A stretch of 64,000 nt of DNA from Candidatus Neomarinimicrobiota bacterium (GCA_017656425.1 JACDNV010000001.1:266132-330131), one strand, 5' to 3'. Shown: positions 19,984 to 30,111, counted from the first letter of the stretch. Numbers and translations are program-made. The notes: generated by a model from the letters alone, not told the origin.

Positions 19984-20088
19984 ATGCGATACTTTGGGAT
20001 ATTTTATAATCTTTCAGGATATTTACCAGGGTTTCGAATTTTTTATATGAGTTTTTTCTCAGGAAATCGAAATAGAATTGGTATATAA
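19984..20088 (+). CDS. Small ORF with strong Shine-Dalgarno, possible relic
   Basis: ATG at 19984 is preceded by AGGAGG and CATAA spacing, very like the starts of the secreted-protein genes downstream. It encodes 34 residues, MRYFGIFYNLSGYLPGFRIF and 14 more, with no recognised domain and no clear signal peptide. It may be the surviving 5' end of a lost gene or a real small protein. Confidence 0.25.
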   Translation: MRYFGIFYNLSGYLPGFRIFYMSFFSGNRNRIGI

Positions 20089-20232
20089 ATACTCAAGCAA
20101 TAATTTCATAGAGATTATTGTCGATGTTACACTTTTCTCATATGTATAGAAATAAAGTTGTTTTCCAGAGCTTACTGGAATATTGTAGTTCATGTCTTTT
20201 CTTATCTTTGATTCCTTTTCTAAAAATCTAGC

Positions 20233-20262
20233 AGAGCATAGCCTGTCCACGGGCTATGCTCT
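20233..20262. repeat. Perfect 11-bp hairpin
   Basis: Arms AGAGCATAGCC and GGCTATGCTCT enclose eight bases. On the minus strand a run of five T follows a few bases later, so it could be a weak terminator. On the plus strand no T run follows. It lies 17 bases left of the 44-bp direct repeat. Confidence 0.5.
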
Positions 20263-20279
20263 CATCACTCATTACCCTC

Positions 20280-20323
20280 AATTTAATCAATTCTATCGTA
20301 CCACCATGTGCATGAACTTTCCC
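20280..20323 (+). repeat. 44-bp direct repeat, left copy (island boundary)
   Basis: This 44-bp sequence, beginning AATTTAATCAATTC and ending CATGAACTTTCCC, is identical base for base to 32917-32960 in the same orientation. The two copies enclose the whole secreted-protein island of about 12.6 kb. It directly precedes a copy of the island's promoter module. Confidence 0.92.
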
Positions 20324-20340
20324 AAATATTTAAAAAAAGG

Positions 20341-20370
20341 ACTTGATAAAAAATTTTGAATTGATAATAT
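20341..20370 (+). promoter_or_regulatory. Promoter module copy 0
   Basis: ACTTGATA followed by 16 bases and TAATAT lies in a context (AAATATTTAAAAAAAGGACTTGA) shared with three other sites in the island. It is about 330 bases ahead of the gene at 20698 and lacks the G run seen in copies 1 and 3. Confidence 0.4.
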
Positions 20371-20697
20371 TGTTTATTAAAAGATAAGATATTGTATATG
20401 AAATGGATAATCAATAACCATGATTGTGATGAGTTAAGAGATATTTCATATAATCCTTGGGTTGCAATTTTTACAACAGGATAGGAAAAATATGGTGAAG
20501 ATTAGGGGGAGATGACCATAAGTGGAAAAGGTATACTATGGTCGCAAGTGGTAGTTTTGCCATTAGAATGCAAATGAAGAAGAGTAAAAATGTATAACAT
20601 TGACTGTTCCAGTGATTCTAATTTTGCGTTTTTTGGCGAACAGTATGTGCATTTCAAGTATTTAATTGACAGTGTTATATATAGGGAGGAGGGATAA

Positions 20698-21687
20698 ATG
20701 AAAGTGTCAGTAAGAAATTGGAATGTTTTAGCAGTTGTTTTAATAAGTTTTTTGATTTGTAATAAATACGGATGTGGAAAGAATCCTTTTGGTAATGATA
20801 CAGAAACATATAGATGGTATGAGGTAGAGAGTCCAACGGAAGAGAATTTATATTCTGTATATTTTGTGAATTCTAATGATGGTTGGGCGGTGGGAGACAG
20901 AGGGACCATTATTCACTATGATGGGAGTGAATGGCACAATGTAGTTACTCCTGTAAATTGTAATCTGCATGATGTCTATTTTGTTTCATCTCACAATGGA
21001 TGGGCAGTGGGTGATTCTGGCACTATTTTGCACTATGATGGTAATTATTGGCAAAATATCTCATCTTTCAATAGTAAACATTCTTTCACCTCAATCTATT
21101 TTGTTTCAGATAACATTGGTTACATTTGCAGTTGGGAGGGGTCTATAATTTTCTATAATGGTGCAGAATGGGTGTTGAGTTATAATAGAGATAGTGCTGG
21201 CTGGATGTCACTCTATTTCATATCAGAGGATGATGGATGGGTAGTAGGTTGGATTGGTATTATGCACTACACAAATGGTATTTGGGAATATGTTGATACC
21301 CTTAATTCCCTTTTTAATAGTGTATTCATGTTATCTTTAAATTTAGGGTGGGCAGTAGCGAGTCCAGCCAAATCTGGTCCTAATACTGCCCAGACCTGGC
21401 GTTATGATGGTATCAAGTGGGAGCAGGTGGAAAATCCAGCTCCCGTGGACTCCTGGGGGCTTTCTGATATATACTTTGTTGATGAAAATAACGGGTGGGC
21501 AGTTGGACACCGCGGTCCAGGGGATGAAGAAAAGCCTAGAGGATACATTATGTATTACAATGGTACCTCATGGACTTTGGCAGAGAGCAGTATAGGTGAT
21601 TGCCTAAAATCGGTATACTTTCTTTCTCGAGATGAGGGATGGGCGGTAGGAATGAACGGCACGATACTGCACTATTGTGGCGATTGA
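20698..21687 (+). CDS. Secreted YCF48-like / 'GWAVG' repeat protein
   Basis: After a hydrophobic N-terminus (residues 10-22, possible lipoprotein signal with Cys near 26, though the lipobox is not canonical) the protein consists of about six or seven copies of a repeat of roughly 40 residues. The consensus is SVYFVxSNDGWAVGDxGTIxHYDGxxW, as in LYSVYFVNSNDGWAVGDRGT and LHDVYFVSSHNGWAVGDSGT. This is the YCF48/BNR-like beta-propeller pattern found in large extracellular proteins. No type IX sorting domain is present at its end (ILHYCGD). ATG at 20698 follows GGAGGAGGG. The role is unknown; surface binding is likely. Confidence 0.72.
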   Translation: MKVSVRNWNVLAVVLISFLICNKYGCGKNPFGNDTETYRWYEVESPTEENLYSVYFVNSNDGWAVGDRGTIIHYDGSEWHNVVTPVNCNLHDVYFVSSHNGWAVGDSGTILHYDGNYWQNISSFNSKHSFTSIYFVSDNIGYICSWEGSIIFYNGAEWVLSYNRDSAGWMSLYFISEDDGWVVGWIGIMHYTNGIWEYVDTLNSLFNSVFMLSLNLGWAVASPAKSGPNTAQTWRYDGIKWEQVENPAPVDSWGLSDIYFVDENNGWAVGHRGPGDEEKPRGYIMYYNGTSWTLAESSIGDCLKSVYFLSRDEGWAVGMNGTILHYCGD

Positions 21688-21882
21688 TTTGTTTTTAAGA
21701 GATGGAAATAAACCCGGATATGGGATGGGTTGAAAGTTAACTGGGGAAAGGATATAGTGAAAGATTATGGAGGTAAGCTAACAAATTTAAAAAGTAGAAA
21801 TGGAGGTAAAGGGTTGTCGTAAGATAGAGATTTCAGGGTGATTGAAGAGACAGATGTTTTTTTATTTGTTGGGGTGATGGCC

Positions 21883-22390
21883 ATGAGGTTTGGAAGTTTA
21901 ATGAGGATATTTGTTCTAACTATTTTTCTTTTTGTATATGGATTTTTAAGTAGTTGTAGGGAAGGAGATTCGGATGATTTAATTTCTGATGATTTATTTG
22001 AAATGTGTGGTTCGGGAGATTCGACGATAGTCAGTGGTGAGATAGATAGAAATACAATATGGAAATTCTAGGGGCTTAATAGAGTATAGTTCCATATCAG
22101 TTCATGGATTTAATTCAGCAGGGATTTTTTGTGACTACCCTACGAATCCGATAATCAGGAATAATAATATTAAATGTGGAATGGGTGTATTTGCAGTTAG
22201 GGGATGAGGATTTTTAGATGGTAATTATCTTGAGGCTTACGATGGTACAGCAGATGTGACATTAGGGTATCCTGTTGATCCGGTAGGAGATGGTATTTGT
22301 AATACGACATCTACCTACAGAATTCCTTTATTTAAAAATGTTGATGGAGTTACGAATCCGAGATCTACTCCGAATCCACTGGATTGGTAG
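21883..22390 (+). pseudogene. Decayed copy of the beta-helix lipoprotein gene at 31861
   Basis: The intact start, MRFGSLMRIFVLTIFLFVYGFLSSC, is a lipoprotein signal. It continues to DSTIVSGEIDRNTIWKF and stops at 22069, where the paralogue at 31861 has EADSTVIQGDITKNITWIL. The middle of the gene is deleted. From about 22100 another frame gives AGIFCDYPTNPIIRNNNIKCGMGVFAVRG, then an in-frame TGA, then GFLDGNYLEAYDGTADVTLG and a C-terminus ending STPNPLDW. All of these match the paralogue's SGIHSINGANPIIFNNNIEY...GGGFLNGNYL...MSTPNPLDW. Sequence downstream of both stops is also related. The gene is therefore an internally deleted, frameshifted and stop-containing duplicate. Confidence 0.85.
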
Positions 22391-22574
22391 AAGGTAATTA
22401 TGTGGACTTTACCGCTTCGTATTTCTAATGGAAAAGATCGCAGTATTCGATATAGAGAGTTTGATAAAGGAGTAAATGTATAATATTTATAAACTACTCC
22501 CATCTAATCCTACCACTGCCCCTAGTTCTTTCCGAAGAATACAATTTTAGACAAGCAATTTCCTGATTCTTTTC

Positions 22575-22894
22575 ATAGATTGATACTTACTGGTAAAGAT
22601 TATTCAAATGGACTATAAAACTTGAGAGCTGAGATGATATTGAAGGAAGATAATAGCAGGCATGTATTTACAAGAAAAATTGTATTGGTGAAGTATTTAA
22701 GAATAGTTGATTTTGTTTGTATTTGTATAGTGATTTTATAAAAGCCGATCTTGAAGCGTCGACTTTTTCTTTGTTTAATAAAAATTAGGTGTATTAATAT
22801 AAAAGTTAAATATTTGATAGAATTTTATAATTCGAGGAGAATTAATTTTTGAAAAATTTAAAAAAGGGCTTGACAAAAGATTATGGGGGGGTAT
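22575..22894 (+). repeat. Duplicated module R1: protein tail relic, terminator and promoter
   Basis: This stretch is closely similar to 29905-30222. It begins with a broken copy of the C-terminal end of the M6 protein (FTGKNYSSGIYILRAEM...HVFTRKIVL in the intact gene; here with an early stop and changed residues). It continues through a decayed terminator (22742-22765, one mismatch in the stem) and ends in the TTGACA promoter module. It shows that a whole 3'-end-to-promoter unit was duplicated. Confidence 0.85.
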
Positions 22895-22899
22895 ATTTA
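22870..22899 (+). promoter_or_regulatory. Promoter module copy 1
   Basis: TTGACA, 16 bases ending in seven G, then TATATT. It fits a sigma-70 promoter with short spacing and also TTG-N19-TATATTTA. About 190 bases before the gene at 23088. It belongs to a repeated family of upstream regions. Confidence 0.5.
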
Positions 22900-23087
22900 T
22901 TTATATAAAAAGCGGAATTAGAAATGAAAAGTTATCAGGAGATAAATGTTGTGGGTAATCTGGGGGATAGAACTTTTAATAATTTCAATATATCTTTAGA
23001 GATAATAAAAGATGGTGAATAATAGAAACGAGTTTTTAAAATATTAATAGTGGTAGTATTATCTGTAATAAGGAGGAATATTTAAAT

Positions 23088-24431
23088 ATGTTAAGGGTAA
23101 TTTTATTAACAAAAGGTAAAATAAGAAACCTTTCTCTAATAATTCTAATTGTTTTAAAATTTTTTATTGATTCGGCTTTCGCGCAAAAATGGATAAATAT
23201 TTGTCCAGACTTTATTCCTGATTCAATATATAGGCTCGATGGTACATTTAAAAATCAAAATGAAGGTTGGATTATACCAATAGGTGAACTTCCTCAGAAT
23301 TTATATCGTACTACTAATGGCGGCAGTTCCTGGGTGATACAAATGAGCAGTGATAGTATTTTATGTTTCGATATTCTATTTGTTGATGATTACTACGGCT
23401 GGATGAAGGCGAAAAAACGAGTTGCCACTTCTCATACGTATAAGTATTGTTTATATAGTACTAAAGATGGTGGGAATACTTGGCAAAAAGTATCATCCCC
23501 ACCTTCATATTATCATGTATATACATTTATAGATTCATTAACTGGTTTTGCGGGTGGTGAAAACTCTATTTATTATACGACTGATGGTGGGTTAACCTGG
23601 CACCCTACTAAGATTGAATCAGACGCAAGATTTGGGATAACTGATATCTTTTTTGTTGATAGGCAATATGGCTGGGCGGTTGGCGGTAGAAGTGATATTA
23701 TTGATTGCGGGATTATTCTTAGTACTAATGATAGTGGCAAGACATGGTTTGTCCAAGAACCAGAAACTTATATGTTGCAGGCGGTTTACTTCTCCAGTAG
23801 ACAGCACGGATGTGCAGTGGGATTTAATTGTGTTGGAGGAGGAATGATATTGATAACCAATGATGGTGGTAATAGCTGGAAAGATAATAGTTTACCATCT
23901 CCAATATTAAATGACGTTGTTTTTATAGATGATAGTACTGGATGGGTTGTGGGTGATTATGGGATTATAGGATATACAGAAGATGGAGGTAATACATGGA
24001 AAAAGATTGAATCTGGGACAGATGCTTATCTATATAAGATAGTTTTTGTTGAGAATGGGAAAGTAGGATACATTTTTGGAACCAGAAATACACTTCTTAA
24101 ATACGACAACAAAAATAATGTTATCAAAGAAAGCAATTTTACTTTTTCTGATAAGTTTAAGCTTTATCAGAACTATCCGAATCCATTTAATAATGTGACT
24201 GTTATAGAGTATAAGTTAATGGAAACAAATGATGTAACTCTAAATATATATGATCTCAATGGAAGAAGAATTACATCACTTGTATGTGGAATTAGACAAA
24301 ATCCAGGAATGTATAAAATAATCTGGGATGGAAAAGATAACGAAGAGAATTTTGTAAACTCTGGTATATACTTTTATGAACTGAAAGCCGGGAATCTAAG
24401 AAATATTAGAAAAATGATCTTAATACGTTAA
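23088..24431 (+). CDS. Secreted YCF48-like propeller protein with type IX sorting domain
   Basis: The signal peptide (NLSLIILIVLKFFIDSAFAQ) is followed by about 330 residues of YCF48/BNR-like repeats such as TTNGGSSWVIQMSSD, STKDGGNTWQKVSSP, YYTTDGGLTWHPT, FVDRQYGWAVGG and TEDGGNTWKKIESG. The last 85 residues form a type IX secretion C-terminal domain: FKLYQNYPNPFNNVTVIEYKL, LNIYDLNGRRIT, WDGKDNEENFVNSGIYFYELKAG and KMILIR. It is thus exported across the outer membrane and released or anchored there. ATG at 23088 follows AAGGAGG. The gene lies downstream of promoter module copy 1. Confidence 0.85.
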   Translation: MLRVILLTKGKIRNLSLIILIVLKFFIDSAFAQKWINICPDFIPDSIYRLDGTFKNQNEGWIIPIGELPQNLYRTTNGGSSWVIQMSSDSILCFDILFVDDYYGWMKAKKRVATSHTYKYCLYSTKDGGNTWQKVSSPPSYYHVYTFIDSLTGFAGGENSIYYTTDGGLTWHPTKIESDARFGITDIFFVDRQYGWAVGGRSDIIDCGIILSTNDSGKTWFVQEPETYMLQAVYFSSRQHGCAVGFNCVGGGMILITNDGGNSWKDNSLPSPILNDVVFIDDSTGWVVGDYGIIGYTEDGGNTWKKIESGTDAYLYKIVFVENGKVGYIFGTRNTLLKYDNKNNVIKESNFTFSDKFKLYQNYPNPFNNVTVIEYKLMETNDVTLNIYDLNGRRITSLVCGIRQNPGMYKIIWDGKDNEENFVNSGIYFYELKAGNLRNIRKMILIR

Positions 24432-24454
24432 AATAAAAAAGGGGAGGGGGCATT

Positions 24455-24685
24455 ATGTTAAGAAAAATTCAGGCTATTATTAAGAAGCTTGTGTTAGTTA
24501 GCCTTATTGTATCCAATCAATTCCATTATGCACAGGCTCCATTCGTAAGCTTTGAGAAAAATATGCGAATTGATGAAAATACAGGTATTCCAATTTCTAT
24601 TTACAATGTTAAATCCAGAATTTACTCAGGTTCACCTGAACAAATCGCGAGGCAATTTCTTAAAGAGAATTATGAATTAAATTAA
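24455..24685 (+). pseudogene. Truncated secreted protein, FTP-like propeptide only
   Basis: This is a 76-residue product with a good ribosome site (GGGGAGGGGG). A signal peptide (KLVLVSLIVSNQFHYAQA) is followed by MRIDENTGIPISIYNVKSRIYSGSPEQIARQFLKENYELN, the pattern that opens the FTP propeptide of thermolysin- or fungalysin-like peptidases and other secreted FTP proteins. The frame stops exactly where promoter module copy 2 begins (AAAATTAGGTGTG). This suggests that recombination replaced the rest of the gene. It may still be translated, but a catalytic domain is absent. Confidence 0.65.
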
Positions 24686-24797
24686 AAATTAGGTGTGTTA
24701 ATATAAATGCTTAAATATTTGATAGAATTGTTTAGTTAGATGGGAAAATATTTTAGAAAAATTTGAAAAAGGACTTGACAAAGAATTATTAGGGTAA
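24686..24797 (+). promoter_or_regulatory. Promoter module copy 2
   Basis: The upstream part (ATTAGGTGTGTTAATATAAA ... AATATTTGATAGAATTGTTT) is shared with copies 1 and 3. The promoter TTGACA, 17 bases, TAAAAT lies about 45 bases before the ATG at 24844. The module abuts the stop codon of the truncated gene without any terminator. Confidence 0.55.
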
Positions 24798-24843
24798 TAA
24801 AATAATATTAATGGCATAAAGTTGGCAAAAAGGGGATAGCTTG

Positions 24844-26505
24844 ATGAAAGGTTTTTCGTTTATTTTTAGGGTTTTAATTATTATCCTGATACCGTTACTT
24901 TCTCTCAAGCCCCAATGGCCAAGCTCAGTTGAAGAGGAATTAATAATAGGGGGAGGCAGGTATCCACAGGCAGTTAGTGATGGTAATGGTGGGGTTATAG
25001 TTTGCTGGCAGTGGTTTGGGGAGCCCGGTGGTATTTACATGCAGAGGGTAGATAAACACGGGTACAAATGCTTTCCGGAACCAATTCATATACAAGGATT
25101 ACATGATTCGGAAACTCTCATGGATCATAAGATTGTTACAGATGGAAGAGGTGGTGTTTACGTGTTGTTTCAGGATATAATTTTCTGGGATTATCCAAAT
25201 ATTCAGAATAGACATTTAAGGTTGCATCACATAGATAGCAGTGGCAATTTTCTATGGGGGAAAGGTGGGATTCTGATAGCTACTCCTGTTGATACTACCA
25301 TTCGATGTTACCATGATCCAACCGGGAGTTGTATATATGATGATGAAGGCGGAGTGGTTGTAGCATGGCAGGATTATCGCTATACAGATCGATATTTACC
25401 CTATGGCCATGTATTTATCCAGAAATATAATTCTAATGGAAAAAGTCTGTGGGACAGTGGAGGAGTGCAACTAACAGATAATTTGATTAGATGTCCATAC
25501 CCGAAGCTCTGTACGGATGGGAACGGCGGAGCCTACGTATATTACAGGAAACTTCATAGAGTTGATAGGTATGGTATGAAAAGATGGGGAAGCGGTGTTA
25601 AGTTTTCCGATTCTGGGGTGCACAATCTGAATTATGATCTTCAAGGAGGTGTATACTGTGTTGGCTTTTACTACCCTAAATATCCTGAAGGCTACCTATA
25701 TTGTCTAAGGTTAGATTCTTCTGGAACTCCAATCTGGAATCAGAGAGTATTTCTCGACACTATATACTCAGGAAAGTTTCCATACAGAATTTTAAGTGTA
25801 ATCAACATAGACTCCTCAATTTCTATAGTCACACCTGATAATCGTTTATTTCGCATTAGCCCTGATGGAGATATGATATATGGTAACGAAGGCATTCTGA
25901 TCGATACGATGGCTGGAAAGGTAAAGAGACTTTTAACTGATATAGATGGTTCAAACATACTTTTATGGGGAAAAGGGGAGGGTATTTATATAAGTACGTA
26001 TGATAGATATGGCAATCCTGGCTGGAAAAATCAACCCATACTGATTGCAAGGGATAAGGGCAATGACTATGTAATGGTTGGAGATGCAGTAATAAATGAT
26101 GATGGCTCAGTTATAATAGTTATAGAAACTGGCTATGGCTATATAACGGTAAAAAGGATAACAAGTGATGGTAAAATAGGGGGGGATGATGTTGGAATAG
26201 ATGAAAATAAGGAATCCAGATATATAAAATATTTTCAATTATATGGAAATTGTCCAAATCCTTTTAATGAAGCTACGGTAATATCATACAGGCTTTATAG
26301 GAGGGGAAAGGTAGAGCTTAGTATATATAATATTGAAGGTAAAGAGGTTGCCAAATTAGTTAACAATGAGCAATTTCCTAGTGATTACGAGGTTCGGTGG
26401 GATGGGAAGAATAAAAGTGGAGAGAAAGTTCCGAGTGGGATTTACATTGCAGTTTTGGAGGTAGCTGGGTATAGAAAATCATTTAAAATTACATTAGTTA
26501 GATAA
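24844..26505 (+). CDS. Secreted beta-propeller-like protein with type IX sorting domain
   Basis: The start is ATG at 24844; a TTG directly before it also opens the frame. A signal peptide (MKGFSFIFRVLIIILIPLLS) leads to about 440 residues with recurrent blocks: AVSDGNGGVIVCWQ, IVTDGRGGVYVLFQD, IYDDEGGVVVAWQDYR, LCTDGNGGAYVYYRK. These have the shape of a propeller of D-G-xGG-V-V-xW blades. A type IX C-terminal domain ends the protein: FQLYGNCPNPFNEATVISYRL, ELSIYNIEGKEVAKL, VRWDGKNKSGEKVPSGIYIAVLE and KITLVR. The substrate is unknown. It is followed after 17 bases by the M6 gene. Confidence 0.8.
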   Translation: MKGFSFIFRVLIIILIPLLSLKPQWPSSVEEELIIGGGRYPQAVSDGNGGVIVCWQWFGEPGGIYMQRVDKHGYKCFPEPIHIQGLHDSETLMDHKIVTDGRGGVYVLFQDIIFWDYPNIQNRHLRLHHIDSSGNFLWGKGGILIATPVDTTIRCYHDPTGSCIYDDEGGVVVAWQDYRYTDRYLPYGHVFIQKYNSNGKSLWDSGGVQLTDNLIRCPYPKLCTDGNGGAYVYYRKLHRVDRYGMKRWGSGVKFSDSGVHNLNYDLQGGVYCVGFYYPKYPEGYLYCLRLDSSGTPIWNQRVFLDTIYSGKFPYRILSVINIDSSISIVTPDNRLFRISPDGDMIYGNEGILIDTMAGKVKRLLTDIDGSNILLWGKGEGIYISTYDRYGNPGWKNQPILIARDKGNDYVMVGDAVINDDGSVIIVIETGYGYITVKRITSDGKIGGDDVGIDENKESRYIKYFQLYGNCPNPFNEATVISYRLYRRGKVELSIYNIEGKEVAKLVNNEQFPSDYEVRWDGKNKSGEKVPSGIYIAVLEVAGYRKSFKITLVR

Positions 26506-26522
26506 CAAGGGAGGGGGAAACT

Positions 26523-29500
26523 ATGAGAGCAAATTTTTTACTTTCATTAATGGTTTCTTTAATATTCGTATCAATCTCAATAGCAGGTTATTATGACAGT
26601 GGGTATATCGAATGGAAGCAACCTAACGGAGTTACATTTATAGCCAGGCTGGTGTGGGATGAGATTAGCTGCAATTTTGAGACGAAGGACGGCTATCAAA
26701 TTATCAGAGGAGATGACTACTACTATTACTATGCAATTCTTGATGAGAACGGAGATTTCAAAGCGTCAAATCACAGGGTTGGTATTGATCCACCTTTGAA
26801 GGAGTCGTACAAATTAAAAAGGAAAGGGAAGGCTCTTGTTGAAATAGAGGCGAGGAGGAAAGCTAGGAATGAAGCCAGAAAGAAAGCGTTAGCGGAGATG
26901 TCTAAGAAATTTAGACAAAGGCTCTCGAAGTACAGCAATGGTCTTGGAAAAGTTACTACGGCCTCAGATCCGTATAACATGGGTATTGTGCTGGTTGAGT
27001 TTTCCGATGTTAAACGTTACAAAGACTCTGAACATCCCAATGGGTACAATGTTGATGACTTCAACAACATGATGTTTTCAACAAATCATGTATGGTACGA
27101 TCCAGAAGGATAACAGGGCATCCATCCTGAAGAGGATTGTATTTACGGCAGTTTCCGTGAGTATTGGGAGGAGCAGACCAATGGGGTTGTAACTTTCACT
27201 GAAAACAGCGGGGTAATATATCCTCCCGGTAGTTCAGACCCATGGCATGAGCTAAGCGGAACAAAGACGTATTACAACGGTCTGGGAAGCGCCATTAGTA
27301 CAATAGTAAATGAACTGGGATTGGACAATCCTCCGTATGATGAGTACGATAAGATAGCCATCATTTATGCGGGCGAAACATTCTATGGGGGAGGTTTATC
27401 ACCGCATGCACGCTATCTTAATGATCGTTATTATATCATTGGAGAACGACATCAAAGGTTAAATAGTGGGTGGGGATTTACCCATATTGGCGGACATTGT
27501 CACGAATTTGGGCATTGTCTTGGTTTACCTCACTTAGCAGATGGTTCCTACGAAAATGCCAACGAAGTTGATTATTACGCCTTGATGGAAGTGGGTGATA
27601 TGTGCGGTCCCGAAAAAAACGGAGCCTGTCCATCAGGGATTAATCCCTTTTATAAAATATCTAATGGATGGGTTAGTGCTGAAAATATTCACTATATTTC
27701 CAAGAACGTCAAAAACCTTACCATATTTTATAATTATCTTAGTCCCCACTATTATGTTATCGATAGAAGTTTAAGTGGTTCAAATAAGTTTTTTATACTG
27801 GAAAATCGACTAAGAGATGGTTTCGACTATTACACACCCAACGATCCAAACTATCAGGGGGAACCTGATGATCCAAATGGAAATCAGGGAGGGCTTCTCG
27901 TATGGAGGGTTGAGCCTACATGGATTCACTTGATACTAGCTGATGATGAGATAAGCGATAGATACTGGGACCCCGAGTGGGAGAATAGATCATACTCCAG
28001 GGACCCTTTCCCCATCTTTCAGCGTCAAGATTTGAATGGGAGTACCGTTCCAAACAACGACTTCCGCAATGGTTCGGAATCTCACTATGCATTTCAGAAT
28101 ATAGTGTGGGATAATAACAACAAAACTGTTAGTCTGGAGGTGTACATAAACGCTTCGGGAGGTGAAATCAGTGAGAATACTACATGGGAGAAAGACGTTT
28201 TTATCTATGATGATATCACCATCGATATGGATGTAACTTTAACCATAGGTTCTGGAGTAAGGGTTGAATTTGCCCCCGGGACAAAAATGATTGTAAATGG
28301 TCAACTTGTAGCTCAGGGTACATCAAATGAACCCATAATCTTCACCTCTTCCAAACCCAATCCATCGCCTGGCGATTGGAAGGGGATAAGGATATATGGA
28401 GATGGTTCAAAGCTAAGATACTGTGAGATAAAATATGCAGTTACAGGAGTTCGTAATTTTAAAACAGTATCCAATATTATGAATTCTAAGATAACCGATT
28501 GTCATTATGGTGTATTTATATATTACATGTATAGTAATAACCATGACTGGCAATATGTTGATAATTGTCAATTTTACGACAATTTAATAGGTATTTTTTA
28601 CATTAGAAATCGTGGTTCGATAGGTGGAAACATTATGGAAAATAATTCAACAGCGGTACGTGTTTATTGGACATTATATCCTGAGGATGTATCTATATAT
28701 CATAATATTATCAGAAATTGTGGTATAGGTTTGTCCTTTGATGATGCTGGTGCAATGATACAATGGTGTGATATATATAACAATACTTGGGGTATTTTTG
28801 CAGGTAGTTATTCAGATATTTGGTTTAGGGAGGATAATTATGATGGGAAAAATGTGATAGTGTATAATAGCTATTGTGGAATTCGTTTGGAGGATGAGGC
28901 TACAGCAAATTTGTATAGATCAGGAAGTACAATTTGCTCAAATGGAACGTGGAACTTGTCAAATTGGACAGATTGGACAGTGAATGCTAGATATAATTAT
29001 TGGGGGAGTGTGCCTCCTGATCCTGATAAATTTGAGGGTGATGTTTATTATGTGCCATACTTATATAGAGATATTACAGGCAGATATCCACCAGGATTAG
29101 TTAAGGAGATAGCAAAGGATATCACAGATGATATAAATAGTTTTGAGAATAAAAATATTAGTGTTGATGCGAATATAAAGAGTCTGTTCGAAAGAGCTAA
29201 AAACTTTGAGATGGAAAAGAGATATGAAGAAGCGGCAGATATTTTTTATAAGATTATGGATAGATATCCAGATAATCCTGTTTCGGTATTATCCTGGAAA
29301 AAATATATGAGATGCAAGAATAAAATTGATAGTTCATTTAATGAGAAGGATTTATTGAGAGATATATCTGAAAAATATAGGGATAAATTACTGGGACAGG
29401 AAGCATCATTATATCTTATTGGATATTTAATAAGTGACAAGAATTATGATAAAGCGATATCAATTTGTGAGTATTTGAAAGAAAATAGTAATAATCTTAA

Positions 29501-30026
29501 GATAGTTCGTCATGCACTTTACGATCTATGGATGATAAAGTATGGATTAATGAGAGATAATAAAGAAGGTCATCTGATAACTGATGAGTATGAGGATAAG
29601 TGTGGAGTTGATATAGATCTCATATATATGAGATTGGAGATGGGCGATATAGATATTAAAAAAGCGAAAGAAATGTTGAAAATGCTCGATAAAGGTTTAT
29701 ACAAAGAGGCACCACAACCGTCAGAAAATTTTGTTGTAATACCAGATAGTTATGAATTAAAAGAAAATTATCCGAATCCATTTAATGTAATGACGAATAT
29801 AGAGTTCTGTTTACCAGAGGAGAGTAGAGTAAGGATTATGGTTTATGATTTGAGGGGTAGGTTGATAGAGAAAATAGCAGACAGGGATTATAAGGCTGGA
29901 AGCTATAGATTGATATTTACAGGTAAAAATTATTCAAGTGGAATATACATCTTAAGAGCTGAGATGATATCGAAGGAAGATAATAGCAGGCATGTATTTA
30001 CAAGAAAAATTGTATTGTTGAAATAG
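26523..30026 (+). pseudogene. M6-family metallopeptidase interrupted by one in-frame TAA
   Basis: Two open frames (26523-27113 and the remainder to 30026) lie in the same frame, separated only by TAA at 27111-27113. Reading through gives 1167 residues. They comprise a signal peptide (MRANFLLSLMVSLIFVSISIAG), a propeptide region with a Lys/Arg/Ala-rich helix, an M6 (immune inhibitor A-like) domain with zinc motif HEFGH at 27501-27515, and a beta-helix region (TTWEKDVFIYDDITIDMDVTLTIGSG onward). A helical repeat region follows (ERAKNFEMEKRYEEAADIFYKI), then a type IX sorting domain (ELKENYPNPFNVMTNIEFCL to KIVLLK). The stop falls before the catalytic site, so without readthrough the protease is lost. 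No other lesion is visible, so the mutation is recent, a sequencing error, or a readthrough site. Confidence 0.85.
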
Positions 30027-30071
30027 TTAGGAATAGTTGATTTTGTTAGTATTTGCATAGTGATTTTATTG

Positions 30072-30102
30072 AAGCCGATCTTGAAGGGTCGGCTTTTTCT
30101 TT
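30072..30102 (+). terminator. Intrinsic terminator of M6 gene
   Basis: Stem AAGCCGA / TCGGCTT with a ten-base loop is followed by TTTTTCTTTG, 45 bases after the M6 stop. A mismatched copy exists at 22742-22772. Confidence 0.75.
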
Positions 30103-30111
30103 GTTTAATAG

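Larger units (their letters stand above)
19589..20279. other. Intergenic region left of the secreted-protein island
   Basis: About 690 AT-rich bases contain no convincing long gene. They hold a 34-codon frame with a strong ribosome site (19984-20088) and a perfect hairpin (20233-20262). Open frames on the minus strand here are short, without family features, and look fortuitous. Confidence 0.6.

Noticed and set aside
20059-20250. Minus-strand frame of 63 codons
   Set aside because: No ribosome site and no domain; it runs through a hairpin in intergenic DNA.
27321-30026. Second part of the M6 gene as an independent gene starting at TTG 27321
   Set aside because: No ribosome site, no signal peptide, and conserved M6 sequence continues upstream of it in the same frame to the TAA.
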